In this document: positions 16,783-27,274 of the stretch, piece by piece
How positions within the stretch are numbered: position 1 is the stretch's first letter
Layout of the letters: each line of letters begins with the position of its first letter
Assembly (NCBI GenBank): GCA_001247695.2
Contig: LGRX02034506.1
Location: 1 to 31,998, forward strand
DNA length: 31,998 nucleotides
Source: Cymbomonas tetramitiformis
Lineage: Eukaryota > Chlorophyta > Pyramimonadophyceae > Pyramimonadales > Pyramimonadaceae
Direction: 5' to 3'
The notes under the pieces: model-generated
The model's database searches: none
Told to the model about the DNA's origin: nothing
The model's input: only the letters and a program-made list of their open reading frames with translations
Translations under genes and position numbers: made by a program

Positions 16783-18839
16783 GTGTGTTCAACAGTACAA
16801 CGATACCCGCGGAGCTATGGGCTACAGCATCGGAGCATGCTGGGCACGCGAGCTATGGGCTACAGCGCGAGCGAGTTACTACGCATGGCCGATGGTCTGA
16901 GTGACGAGGAGTTGGCAAGCATTTTGGGCTTGGATATGGACCGCAGAGCCATGGCGCTCTTGTTAGGGGTGGCAGAGGCGAGCAGAAAGGGGCTACCTCA
17001 CAGTGAGGAGTCTCCGGTGGCAGAGAATTCCCCAGGACACCCTATCGCTGTAGACAATAACTGGGCAGACCACGCGAGGTCGGACCTTCAGCAGAGACAC
17101 GCTTTGCTGGCGAAGTGGGTTGGAAATTCGAACGCATATACTCAGCAGGTGGCAGAGACCATGCGTCACCACGACTGGGAGGAGAGGTTGCGGACCATGT
17201 GCTCGCAAGGGCAAAAGGGTGTGCAAGGACTTGGGGCGTCGGGACAGCGCTCAGGTACCACGAAGAAACCGTGGCAACATTATACTGTTGAGCAGTATAG
17301 TCGCAGGCACAAACGCCGTTTTATGAGGGAAGGTGAAGCCCATCAGAGATGCACTGAAGTGCCAGCCTGGAGCCCGCCTGGTGAGGAGAAGGAGATGAGA
17401 CTCCCCAGACTCACATGCACCACCAGACTTACGGAGTTGGTGGCCAGTGTCGCCGAGCAGCATGCCGACAGAGACACGCATCGGGGCATACATGATGATG
17501 AATGGTGCCTCAGGGGGCTGAAATCCAATGGCAATGCAGAGCTGCCAGAGGGTGAAGCTCGTCCAGTGAAGAGACGCGCAGCGCGACACCGATGGGACGA
17601 GGTTACCGATGAGATCTACATGATTACGTTATCAGGCAAGGAGGTAAGGATTCCGAAGCCTGCCGACCGCCTGGCATTGGTGAGAGAATACCACGCCAGG
17701 ACTGGTCATTGGGGAATTAGACGTACCCAACACCTTCTGTGGCAGCGACATTAGTGGGCTGACCTCAAAAAGGACGTGGATGCAGTGGTCACGCAGTGTG
17801 AGACATGCCAGCGGGTGAAGACCCACTATGCCAGGGAGGAGGCATTCTTGTCCCCCTTGGAGATCAAATCGTTTATGTATCGTTGGTCATTGGACTTGGC
17901 TTGGCCTTCGAGGCGAGTGACGAGATCTGGCAACAGCAGAGTGCTCATCATGACTAAGCACTACACCAGATTTATAGTGGGCGTACCCATAGATTCCCAA
18001 TAAGGAGGCGAGCACCATCGCGGCGGCGTTCCACAACCATGTGCTGGCTGTCTTTGGTGCGCCAGCTGAGTGCCTGGTGGATGGAGGCAAGGAGTTTGAG
18101 GGTGAATTTCAGCAACTATGCAGGGACTGTCTGATAGACAGGAGAGTCACGTCACCAGACTCACCAGAGGGCAATGGACTCACAGAAGAACGGGTGGTAC
18201 GCACCATCAAGTTATGTTTCAAAAAGATCGCCCTGGAAAAGGGCCTCGACTATGAGTGGGACGAGCAGCTCTGGCCACTGGTGCTGAGTTGCAATGCAGC
18301 TCGACAGGAGTCTACAGGGGTGGCACCGTTCACTCTGCTGTTTGCTCAGGAGGCGGCGGTACCGCCTGACCTGAAGCACGCACCCAACCTGGACTTCGAT
18401 CTGGAGGTGAAAGAGGACAAGGATCAGTGTTAAAGACCTGTTACAGAGAGCTCAGGTGGTGAGACGACTGATGGTGCACGCAGGCTGCAGCCTGGAATTC
18501 GCACAACATCGAGATACCCTACTTTATGAAGGCAGAAGGTGTGGTGGATATGAGCCTAAACCACACCAGTTCAAGGTAGGGGACTTCGTGTACATCAGAC
18601 AGAAGCCTCGCAGCAGTATGGAGATAGCGACCAAGCCAGCCATCCTCAAGTTGGCAAAGATACAGCGGGATGGTGTGGTGGTGCTCGAGGACGCCGCCAG
18701 GCTCAGGGAGAAGAGTACTGTGCAGAGCATTGCACCGTGGCACCTGCAGGTCAAGTGGCTACTACTATCCCATGGTCCTTGTGGGAGGACCATAATCGAT
18801 TATGGTCCTCCCACAAGGACCAATGTTGCAAGAATTTAA
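16783..18839 (+). pseudogene. Ty3/gypsy-type integrase region, decayed
   Basis: The 3' part of a retrotransposon pol. After an unrecognised leader segment (MGYSASELLRMADG..., from about 16858) comes an integrase zinc-binding domain: EYHARTGHWG...QH then CETCQRVK, the H2C2 pattern (about 17690-17820). The catalytic core has its first Asp in SLDLAWP (about 17894), the second in LVDGGKEFEG (about 18070) and Glu in GNGLTEERVVRTIK (about 18190). The C-terminal piece (KVGDFVYIRQKP..., 18570-18740) fits the barrel-like tail of these integrases. It is broken by an in-frame TAG at 17752-17754, a frame change near 18000 and another near 18433, so no full protein can be made. Reverse transcriptase and gag are absent upstream, so the element is 5'-truncated. 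Its 3' continuation lies beyond the nested insert. Confidence 0.82.
18773..18822. repeat. 50-bp perfect palindrome
   Basis: TGGTCCTTGTGGGAGGACCA, then TAATC/GATTA, then the exact inverse: two head-to-head copies of the end sequence of the nested element at 18802-19991. It is a prime site for cruciform extrusion. Confidence 0.9.
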
Positions 18840-19991
18840 TTGGGCATTGGTTCGGATCAAGAAGGCGCGCCCAATGATTTTTAGTATCAATGGAACATAT
18901 ATTAATTAATTCGATGCTTGGTCCGGCCTGGATCCACCCAATATATCCATGGCGTTCGCATTTGCGACAAGCACCCTCAACTTTTCAGATTGCATTTTTT
19001 CTGAAAATTCAAAAAGGCACAAAAAGATACGATATCTTCAATATTTTTTTGGGAATAGTATGTGCAGGCTACACCTGCGTCCATGCGATCATATCGATCT
19101 TATACACATGTCCCCATCATATTTGGGTCATACGTAATGTTGGAGTGCATATATTGGCCATCTCTAATGCTTATTAACAACCGTACACATTTTTAGTCGT
19201 TTTTTCTAGCCGGAATGGGATAATCGGTGCAAACATGACCCATTATCCACGATGCCCGCTAGAGTGCATTCACAGTGTAGTAGGAGCGTATGGTGCTTAA
19301 ACTTTTGAAGTATATCCATAAAATGATTTTTTGAAAGCTTAACATAAGCCATATGGGCAAGTATGTGAGCGATGTGCACTCGTTAGCTTGACGCGAAGTG
19401 AAAATTAGAAGTGCAAAAATCACAAAATCCTTATTTCTCTCGGGAGTGATCAGCCGCCACGGTAAACGAGAGCTCAGATGGCGACTAGAGTGTGGACTAT
19501 CCAACTAAGTTTTCATATTTGGTCATAAACTCAAGGTGTGCGACCATGCGCGGCCAATACCGCGCACCATGCAACCGCTAGGACGGTTAAAGACTATGGT
19601 CCTTGTGGGAGGACCATCTTTTTTTCGACGAATTCGATAAAAAACATATCAAAAGCGCACCCTTTAAGCACGCCCCTCTAGCACACGCGTGGACGATCCT
19701 GTAGGGGAAATTATTCAATTGACTCATAAATATGATGCCAAAAGCACGTACAGTGCGTGCTCATATATAAGAATGTCGGAAAATCGGGGTTGGGCCGAAT
19801 ATTCTTAGCAAATTTCCATACTTCGTTAACACATCACGCCCATATATAAGCACATAACACTCGTCTAAGAATTCCGGTCCGGTATTCTTATAAGACATTA
19901 TTCTTATAACTGAGCACGCACTGTATACGCCTAAAAGATCCATGTGGCACTCATAATAGTCATCGCGCGTTGGTCCTTGTGGGAGGACCAT
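18802..19991. mobile_element. Non-autonomous element with perfect 22-bp inverted ends, nested in the retrotransposon
   Basis: The left end (18802-18823, beginning ATGGTCCTCCCACAAGGACC) is the exact inverse of the right end (19970-19991). A further right-end copy lies inside at 19596-19617, and another just outside the left end (18772-18793). This suggests a nested or serial insertion, or a compound element. Each end is itself a small hairpin (ATGGTCCT...AGGACCAT). The interior is AT-rich with no recognisable gene. It separates the integrase from the PHD/methyltransferase part, and the ATG at 19990 lies at its right edge. I could not define a target duplication. Confidence 0.7.
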
Positions 19992-21345
19992 GAATTTGGA
20001 TAGTAGCCACAAGGATCAGTATGACTGCAGCGCAGCTGTGCCTAGCGAGCATCTGGCATGTGAAGTGTGCAGGAAAGCTGACGGGGAAGCGGAGATGTTG
20101 TTGTGCGACACATGCACCAAGGGGTATCATCTTTTGTACCTCACTCCAGTATTGTCCGAGGTCCCCGAGGGTGAGTGGCTATGTCCCAGGTGCTCAGGCA
20201 CGGGGATGCAAGCCGCTCACGCCGAGGTGGCAACCCAGGAGTCGAAGTCCTCTCGCGTGTTGGAGGACAGATTGGGGATGAAAGAACTGCAGTTAAACGA
20301 GAAGTTGTCCTCAGACATGCGTCTGCTGCCAGCAGATGTGGGTCCTCGTCGCGTGGTGAATGGAAGCGCAGGTCTCAGCCGTGGCAAGCCCTTTCTTCCA
20401 AGGACATATTGCAGGAGGAGAAGGACTTGTTCCTCGGCATGCCAGATCAGGTGGACTTGGGCAAGCAGGACAAGCTCTCTGAGATGGTGAGGATATGCAT
20501 GCCTGGACATTGGAATGAAGGGCACCGGACGGTGTTGAGCAAGAAGTACCGGGAGCAGAAGGCAAAAGCGAGGCAATTGAGGAATGCACCCTTGGTGCCT
20601 GCTTTGGCTGAAGAAGAGATTGAAAGGCGAGGAAAACTGAGTGAGACATATGACAAAGGCCCAGGTGCGCGAGGCTAGCGCACTACAGTGGGGCCTGGAG
20701 CTCATCATCACCGTGCCTTCAGAGATGGGACGCTTGGCGACAGAAGTGGAATGGAAATCCATTGACGGCGTGTGGGATCCATGTGCGGGAACTGGAGTCG
20801 TAAGTGAGGTGATGATGGAGCAGTGGTCGCACTTGAGATTCATGAACAACGACTGGAACTCCCAGTTGGGTTGGCCTGAGGCGCGTGACGCACTTCAGCC
20901 TGGCAACTATCGTATTTGGAAGGAGAAGTATGGTGTATGTGTCGCAGTGATAACGTCTCCCTGGTTTGCTGCGCTGGACCTAGCGTTTCCGCCGGCAGTC
21001 ATGGCCAGTCGTGTGGTGGCATGTGTACATGTTCCCTCTTATTATTTGACAGACATGACAGAGAGCAGGGCGAGCTACTTCAGACGATTGAGCCAAGCTG
21101 GACGTCTGCATGTTATTGGACATCTGAAACGTGGACCTATTGGCCGCAGGTGTATGTGGGTCCTAGTATTCAAGAATCCTCTGGTGAGAGCCAGAATGCT
21201 GCAGGGTGGTGATGACGATGGTATTGGTATGTTTACCTTCAGCCTGGGCAGGTTTATGGCAGATGGTGATACGACGCAAAATGCGGAGCAAGCCCATATT
21301 CAGGTCTGTGCTGCTGCGGGCAATAGCTACGGATGGGGGATGTGA
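19990..21345 (+). pseudogene. Retrotransposon 3' pol: PHD finger plus methyltransferase-like domain
   Basis: Three overlapping frames continue the retrotransposon. First is a PHD zinc finger (about 20056-20200): CEVC, LLCDTC, GYH, then VPEGEWLCPRC. The Cys expected three residues after the His is Tyr (YHLLY), so one zinc ligand is lost. A charged linker (frame changes near 20350-20390 and 20660) leads to a Rossmann-type methyltransferase-like domain (20641-21345). This has a motif I-like DPCAGTG (about 20776), a motif IV-like ITSPWFAALDL (about 20950), then HVPSYYL, GRLHVIGHLKRGP and CMWVLVF, the layout seen in amino-methyltransferases with [DNS]PPW-type motifs. The substrate is unknown. The frame ends in ATGTGA, overlapping the first bases of the LTR. 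The frame breaks show that this copy is dead. Confidence 0.65.
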
Positions 21346-22021
21346 GAAATTTGGGCTTGCATACGAGAGCCTCGCAGGTTATCTCAGAATATCAGAATTT
21401 CAAAAAAATTGTAGCTCTGCGATTACTTGTTATGTTGGAATATGCCCTGATGTATCACGAACCTGAATGTTGAGAACGTGCCAGACAGAGATATATATGT
21501 GCGTGATTATCATGTAGGACTATCATTATTTATTATCCAACCATATGCACGCGTTTGCGACAGCTGTAACAAACGCCGGCTTCTCATGGTACCGAAGCCG
21601 GGGCTGTCCAGCTGGTGACAGGCGTGACAAGCGTGACAGGCCTTGCGCGTGATGACTGCTCAGAGGTAGTGGAAATGGTAAAGAAGACGTTGTCATTGTG
21701 ATGTGACATCAGAAGAAGGAGCGTGTTTCTGGAAGAGATGATTATCAGAATGCTGCCACTGACGTGTCAGCCAGAGGATGTGATACAGTAACATCATTAA
21801 AGCTGGCGAAGAATAGTAGCATCTGATTGGTAGATAAAGATTTCAGAGCGGAGAGCTGTTACAGCGATGCACATATGTAACCTTGACTAGCGATAAGTAG
21901 CGAGGGACTGAAGGTCAGAGTCAGTGGACTCATTATTATTGTTTTGCTTTCGCAAGTGCTAGGTGTTTGTTGACGTCTCGAGTACTAGACTGCTAAGACA
22001 GCTCTGCTCAAGTTTTATACA
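21331..22021 (+). repeat. Polypurine tract and probable 3' LTR of the gypsy-like element
   Basis: GGATGGGGGA (21331-21340) is a classic polypurine tract, followed at once by TGTGAGAAAT, a TG-type LTR start. ATATATAT near 21490 could be the LTR TATA box. The end is placed provisionally at TTTTATACA (22021). Without the 5' LTR in this window the boundary cannot be fixed. No gene lies in this stretch. Confidence 0.55.
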
Positions 22022-22941
22022 ATAATTCGTATTTTGGTGGTTTTATGATATAACCAGACCGGAGGTTGGAGCCCCCCTCGCGAGGGCCCACGCATGGAAT
22101 GGTGGGTTTACTTATTGAAATGCGCACAGATGTATGAAGTTGAATACCCCACAATACGTAATGCTCAGATTTATAAGTAGAAAGTATGTTATATTACAAG
22201 GTGTTACAACCAAGAATATTCTAGAATTATTGGGGGCTTGCACCGATATTCTCAGGACGGTTATCCAACCATATTCTATAATATACGAATCATGTCGCAT
22301 TGCTACTATCTAGAAATATATGAGCTGCTGTAATGGGCGCCCCTATCAATCCTGCCATTGTGAGAAATCAATATCGGCTTCGAGGAATCCATGCGATCGG
22401 CCGTTATAGTTGACAATGTCTTCCTGGCAATGTCGAAAGGAATAAGCGCGTACGCATTATGATGCGGTATGTTTCAAACAACAATCTATTTCTGAAGATG
22501 CATATTTGTGTCAACTGGCTGTCGTCAACCTCGCACATAGACTCCCAAAAGAGACTAGCGGTCTGGCATCGAGACAGATCGGATCAGTACCACACAAATA
22601 TGCACTATGCACTGTGCGAAGGCAGTGAAATGCTTATTGCAACTGAGGTAAAAAGTCAGTCTCACAAAACACACCATAACTACTGTATGCTTATATCTAT
22701 CCGCCCTAAGGAAACTCAAGGAGAAGTTTAGAATAATACATTTTAATACATTTTCGTCCACAAGCTACAACTACACTACCTACCACTTCAAGATTCTATG
22801 GGCTGCCTACAACTACAGGATTCTAGGAGCTTACTATCACTAAGACTACTATTGCACGACTCCATCGCCACCTGAAACCAACACATACATGCAAAGGTTT
22901 CTAGTCAGTCATATGCAAACGCACCAGATCATGCTAGGGAT
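22022..22941. other. No gene recognised
   Basis: Mixed AT-rich sequence with only short frames of no recognisable type. A short hairpin CCCTCGCGAGGG lies near 22075. Confidence 0.4.
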
Positions 22942-23448
22942 ATGCAGCAGCAGCACGAGTTGGGCATCCACAGCAGAGTTCTAGGGCATTCACAGCAGCA
23001 ACACGAGTTGAGCATTCACAACAGCAGCACAAGTTGGGCATTCACAGCAGCAGCGCCAAATATTCCAGAAAAAAACAAATGCGCACAGTTGGGCATGCAC
23101 AGCACCAACACGAGTTGGGCATTCACAACAGCGTTTGGGCGCACAGTTGGACAGTCACAGCAGCAGCGCTTTTCCAGAAATAAACAGATGCGCACAAAAG
23201 GGCATTCACAGAGCAACACGAGTTGGGCATTCACAGCAACAGCGCTATTCCAGAAACAAACATATGCGAACAGTTGGGCATGCACAGCAGCAACACGAGT
23301 TGGGCATCCACAGCAGCATTGGGCGCACAGTTGGGCAGTCACAGCAGCAGCGCTTTTCCAGAAATAAACAGTAGATGCGCACAAAAGGGCATTCACAGCA
23401 GCAACACGAGTTGGGCATTCACAGCAGCATTGGGCGCACAGTTGGGCA
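22942..23448. repeat. Composite tandem array (CAGCAGCA.CACGAGTTGGGCATTCACA)
   Basis: Three kinds of module alternate. One is GCAGCAACACGAGTTGGGCA plus TTCACA. The second is GCGCTTTTCCAGAAATAAACA plus GATGCGCACAAAAGGGCATTCACA (given here in parts). The third is CAGCATTGGGCGCACAGTTGGGCA. The arrangement repeats roughly twice (about 23040-23260 and 23220-23448). Open frames on both strands follow from the repeats and are not treated as genes. The array abuts a gag-only-type LTR at 23449. Confidence 0.75.
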
Positions 23449-24240
23449 TGGTAGATATATTGTTCGGCGGTAATATATACCTAACTAGAGAGATAAACCC
23501 TGAGTTAAGGGTTACGATATCAGAACGGTAAAAAGGTGTGTCTTGATAAAGAGAGAGAACATAAATACCTAACGGGTGTTTCCCGTCTACTAGTGACGGT
23601 CACCCAGCCTACTATAGGAAGTGATATGTGACAGTTTCGGGTGTCACAGTGTCAAATCCAGCACACCACCTAGGGTGGTGACCGGAGCTAGTAGTGAAAC
23701 GAAGCAACAAACTCCCTACTCAACTTCAGGAGGAAACTGCAGCACAGCTGGGGGCCTGTACTCTTGGTCAGGGCGGTCCCAGCTCACAGCAAAGATTGTT
23801 AGATACAGCTGCTAGGTGCTAAAACCCTAAACACAGCTCAAATTCAGAGAGCTCTTTCCGCACATCTAGAAAGCCAATCATCGGCTAATCTCTAGGCAGG
23901 CACGGCGCAAGCAATCTCAGCCACTAGAGGTCCCCGGATCTGGCCGGTCAGCCCGGAGCAGCGTGAGGGTGAGGTAGTCGCAGGCCTCCGGGGCTGGTGT
24001 GAAATCATGCGTAGACGAAAATGAGGAATTGTCGATCTCAGGCGCGGGGTCCCTAGAGCTTGGCGCCTCGTCCTCGGACGAGTACGGCGGTGGCGAGTAA
24101 GGCGGTGAAGGTGGAACTGGTGGATCGGGATCCACGAGCTCTGGCCCTAGCTGTAAAAGTTGGCAAAGCCGGCGGCAACCGCCGGTGCGAGCGAAGCGAG
24201 TCAAAGCCGCCCGCCGCGAGGCGCCGCTCCGAAAAAAGGG
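23449..24240 (-). pseudogene. Divergent 3' fragment of a gag-only LTR element
   Basis: In minus orientation this carries an LTR-like segment (23449-23656, plus-strand ends TGGTAGATAT and AATCCAGCA). The adjoining CACCACC and GGCCTGTACTCTTGGTCAGGGCGGTCCCA correspond to the region next to the 3' LTR of the intact element (9021-9150). A minus-strand frame (24255-23917) encodes a Pro/Ser/Glu-rich tail (PPVPPSPPYSPPPYSSEDEAPSS) that would be a Gag C-terminus. The 5' part and other LTR are missing. Homology of the protein part to the intact Gag is not evident. Confidence 0.6.
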
Positions 24241-24400
24241 AATATTCCTTTTCAAAAAACCATCGATTCCTTAATGAAATAATTAATGATCATGTCAAAC
24301 ATGGAATATTCCATCGCACCATCGGCACTATTTATGAACAAGGAATATTCCTCGCACCATCGGCAATGTTTATGAAGTGCTTTATGCTTGCGTATTCATC
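24237..24400. repeat. GGAATATTCC palindromes and a 36-bp direct repeat
   Basis: GGAATATTCC occurs at about 24239, 24303 and 24341. The last two each start a direct repeat including TCGCACCATCGGCA and TTTATGA. This may be a relic terminal or subterminal structure of the neighbouring transposon. Confidence 0.6.
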
Positions 24401-24624
24401 CGTGATTATACGAAAATTCACCGCCGATGACGATATGAAGTATGGCATTGATGAGTGATTAGGCGCCAAGGCTTTATATGACTTTATAACCAACAAATAT
24501 ATATATTGCCTATCATATGTTACTTTGAGTTCATCGATGTAAGCTACAAGTTGAAAAGCTCAACTAAGAAATGTTGAACGTATTATGAAAGGCTTGCCGC
24601 ATCCATTGCAATAATCCAAAGGCA

Positions 24625-26595
24625 TCAATCCTTACACTCCATGAATGGCAGCCTGCTACGCTTCTTCATATGCCTATCTACAACTTGAGACACACCCCAC
24701 GGCTTGGCACGCCCTCTCTCATCGGTTGATGTAAAGTGCCATGCTCCATCTCTGCTCCTCTCAAAGCGCTTGTCAAGTGCCTTGATAATGAACTCATCAG
24801 CCTCATGGCTGACGGGACCATTGTAATCTACGAAGCTCTCCATTACATACTTCTCTTGAGTTAACCCTCGCGTCTTGTCCGCGTGGCGGTCAATTGTAGA
24901 GCCTTGACCTTCGATCACAGCTTCATTTTGGAACTTGAGAGCCGCGTGCGTGAAAGCATATAACCAATCATGCAACCCCTCGTAAAGTCCTGGCACCGTG
25001 AAGACATCGCGTATGATCACCGTCTCGCTGCAGTCCTTGAACTTCACCTCGTGGCCATCTGCATCCTTTTGGGTTTGAATTCCAAATTGAGTCATGTCCA
25101 TTGCAAGGGCTGCCTTCCACCGTCCCTGATATGGCTCCTCTTGTGAGAACTTTTGGAGGCGCTCACGCATCACCACATGTTGTCCCTGCAAGGTTTCCAA
25201 GGATGCCACTTGGATAGCTGCCGCCATCCATGCATGAATTGCAGGCCAACCCTGCATGTCATCTGTACCCAAACACAACTTTCGCAAACTGAATACTTGC
25301 TCCAACTGCTTCAGACGCTCAAACCGGGTCACTTCCTGCAACCTCTCCTCTGAATGTTCTTCGATGAAGCGTTCTCCCACATACTGATACACCAAGTCGC
25401 ACCATTTCCCCAACTTGAACTTCAACATGTACTTGAATGCTTTCTTCGCGTTGCTCTTATAAAGAGACTGGGCACCATTCATGGTCAATCGCTCCCCATG
25501 GAACGTGCCACTCTCCAACTCTGCTCGCTTGCGGCTGAGAGTGGGGAACACCCATTCATCCACTTGCCCCTGCTCCAATTTAGCTGGTAATCCATCCATC
25601 AGCGCTCGGAGATTCAAAATCGCCCACATAACCTCCCAAGGAATAGAATTCACTGTTTGATGTATCAATGACACATCTTTCACCTTCTCAAGGAGGTCAG
25701 TAAGCGCGATGAGCAAACATGTGAACAGGAACTCCAACATCTTGGCCAAATGTTGCTCATTTTGTCGTCGGGTGTCCAATTTGGTGTTGGGGTTGGTGAT
25801 CACCTCCCTTTTGTGTCGCACGATGATTGGCCAATTCCGAACAAAGTTCTTGTATACTTTTCGTTCCGCTTGCGCAAAGCGCGTATCACAATGAGCATTT
25901 GGAGCCAGGAGGCGAAGACCCAGGTCTGCAGCGATCCTCATGACCTCCTCAAAGTTTTTCCCGTGCCCAAACTTTGAAAGAATCTCTGCAGTGAAGTCAG
26001 ATGCCTCCGTATACCATACCACTCTCTCGTCCTTGCGAATGTCACTCATCACCAGCTCCAATTTGTGTGCCCCATCCCAAGACGGCATCAGCCATCCAAG
26101 AGAGTTCTGCAATCGTGCGGCCAAAATCTCGGGCACCTTCAAGCTAAAGTAGGCCCCATCAAACGCAATACACGCGAGGGATTGCTTCATGAAATCTGTA
26201 GTAAAAGAGTACTGGGTCTGTAAGACTTTCCAAATGTTCTCAGTCACACCCTCTCCGTCATGCCCTTCAGTGACAGGTGGGTCAGCAAGAAACGCAGCAA
26301 CAAATTCGCCATTCACCATAAATGATATACCAATGGCTTGTCCAGTGCGGCGTAGCTCTGTCATTTTGTCTGCGGCGAGCGCAAACACTGGTGGTTGCCT
26401 AGTCACAGCATCCACTGTGTGCAAGAAGTCGCATAAGCGCTTGAGCAGAATCTGATGAAAGATGGGTAACATGTCGGAGACAAAGTGGCGGCTGTGGTGG
26501 TACTGCCCAATATGCGTCCCGACCAAATGCTGCTCGACACAACGTCTCTCATACCTGCAATAGCTATCACCCTCTCGAATGCATTCATATGCCAT
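24625..26595 (-). CDS. hAT-like transposase or domesticated relative (656 aa)
   Basis: A long, uninterrupted frame from ATG 26595 with the layout of hAT-superfamily (DUF4371/KIAA1586-like) RNase H-fold proteins. It has a first-strand Asp context (PPVFALAADKMTE, residue about 70), then GQAIGISFMVNGEF, then CIAFDGAYFSLKVPEILAARL (second Asp, about 146). WDGAHKLELVMSDI (about 172) occupies the place of the C/H-x-x-H-x-L-x-L motif, and HCDTRFAQAERKVYKNFVRNWPIIV is the tRw-type motif of the family. A helical region follows. I do not see a convincing C-terminal dimerisation domain or assign the third acidic residue. The C-terminus is basic (HMKKRSRLPF). The same frame continues upstream to 27096 across one TAG. 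The long clean frame suggests recent activity or selection. No terminal inverted repeats were identified. Confidence 0.6.
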   Translation of the reverse strand: MAYECIREGDSYCRYERRCVEQHLVGTHIGQYHHSRHFVSDMLPIFHQILLKRLCDFLHTVDAVTRQPPVFALAADKMTELRRTGQAIGISFMVNGEFVAAFLADPPVTEGHDGEGVTENIWKVLQTQYSFTTDFMKQSLACIAFDGAYFSLKVPEILAARLQNSLGWLMPSWDGAHKLELVMSDIRKDERVVWYTEASDFTAEILSKFGHGKNFEEVMRIAADLGLRLLAPNAHCDTRFAQAERKVYKNFVRNWPIIVRHKREVITNPNTKLDTRRQNEQHLAKMLEFLFTCLLIALTDLLEKVKDVSLIHQTVNSIPWEVMWAILNLRALMDGLPAKLEQGQVDEWVFPTLSRKRAELESGTFHGERLTMNGAQSLYKSNAKKAFKYMLKFKLGKWCDLVYQYVGERFIEEHSEERLQEVTRFERLKQLEQVFSLRKLCLGTDDMQGWPAIHAWMAAAIQVASLETLQGQHVVMRERLQKFSQEEPYQGRWKAALAMDMTQFGIQTQKDADGHEVKFKDCSETVIIRDVFTVPGLYEGLHDWLYAFTHAALKFQNEAVIEGQGSTIDRHADKTRGLTQEKYVMESFVDYNGPVSHEADEFIIKALDKRFERSRDGAWHFTSTDERGRAKPWGVSQVVDRHMKKRSRLPFMECKD

Positions 26596-26628
26596 CCGAC
26601 CCAGAGTGATCCCGACCTTTCTCCGCTT

Positions 26629-27096
26629 CTATGCCTGTTCTTCCTCTCTTTGATCTTCTGCTACACACCATCGATGTGCTGATGATTGCCTGTGTCTCAA
26701 GAGGGTGGCTCGGACCGTTTTAGTAGCTTGTGATGCATCAATCACACCAAGTGCTGCTCGATTGTTGCCGGCTACCAGAGTGACTGGAACATCCTTCCCA
26801 TCAGTACCACCCGAAGTTTTCTGATGTAAGCAGGTGCGGCAAACTAATCTCGGGTGATCCTCGTGCCAATCATCCAATTGACAATTCGTAGCATCCGCCA
26901 ACTGATGAAGTGTGGAGCATCGATGCAAGTTCATTTCCAACATATTGTCGCTTGCCTGGGTGTGAGCCATGGCTTCCTGCGCTTGCAGTTGCACCACCCT
27001 TCGAGCTACGGCGTCTGGGAGGTCTGTGAGACCAGGTTGCAAGCAAGATTGGATGAGAGTGACATCCGTCAAAATAGATTGTATCAAACGATACAT
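26629..27096 (-). CDS. Upstream segment of the hAT-like gene, separated by one TAG
   Basis: An open segment starting at ATG 27096 in exactly the same frame as the transposase. It ends at TAG 26631-26629, followed by the basic stretch KRRKVG (NLS-like) before the next ATG. It contains a Cys/His cluster (NCQLDDWHEDHPRLVCRTCLHQ) that could be a degenerate zinc finger, as expected at the N-terminus of hAT proteins. The TAG may be a disabling mutation, or an intron may remove it. The first Met follows an in-frame TAG further upstream. Confidence 0.5.
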   Translation of the reverse strand: MYRLIQSILTDVTLIQSCLQPGLTDLPDAVARRVVQLQAQEAMAHTQASDNMLEMNLHRCSTLHQLADATNCQLDDWHEDHPRLVCRTCLHQKTSGGTDGKDVPVTLVAGNNRAALGVIDASQATKTVRATLLRHRQSSAHRWCVAEDQREEEQA

Positions 27097-27274
27097 TCCA
27101 CGCACGCTTCGGAAGGTCTAGAACACCACGTCAGTGAAACCCGGAGCACCATCGCTTTGCCGAGGAGCATTTTGCGGTGGTTCCCTTTGGCTGGAGGCCT
27201 GCACAACCCAACAAACACCAATGCCGCCGTATGTCATTCATCCCTACAGCCGATGCATGTCTGAGGCAATGCAT

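Noticed and set aside
16783..27096. Reassignment of TAG to Gln, as in some ulvophyte algae, to explain single TAGs in the integrase and hAT frames
   Set aside because: In the decayed gag the TAGs stand at Trp and His positions, in the integrase at an aromatic position, and frameshifts accompany them. Ordinary decay fits better.
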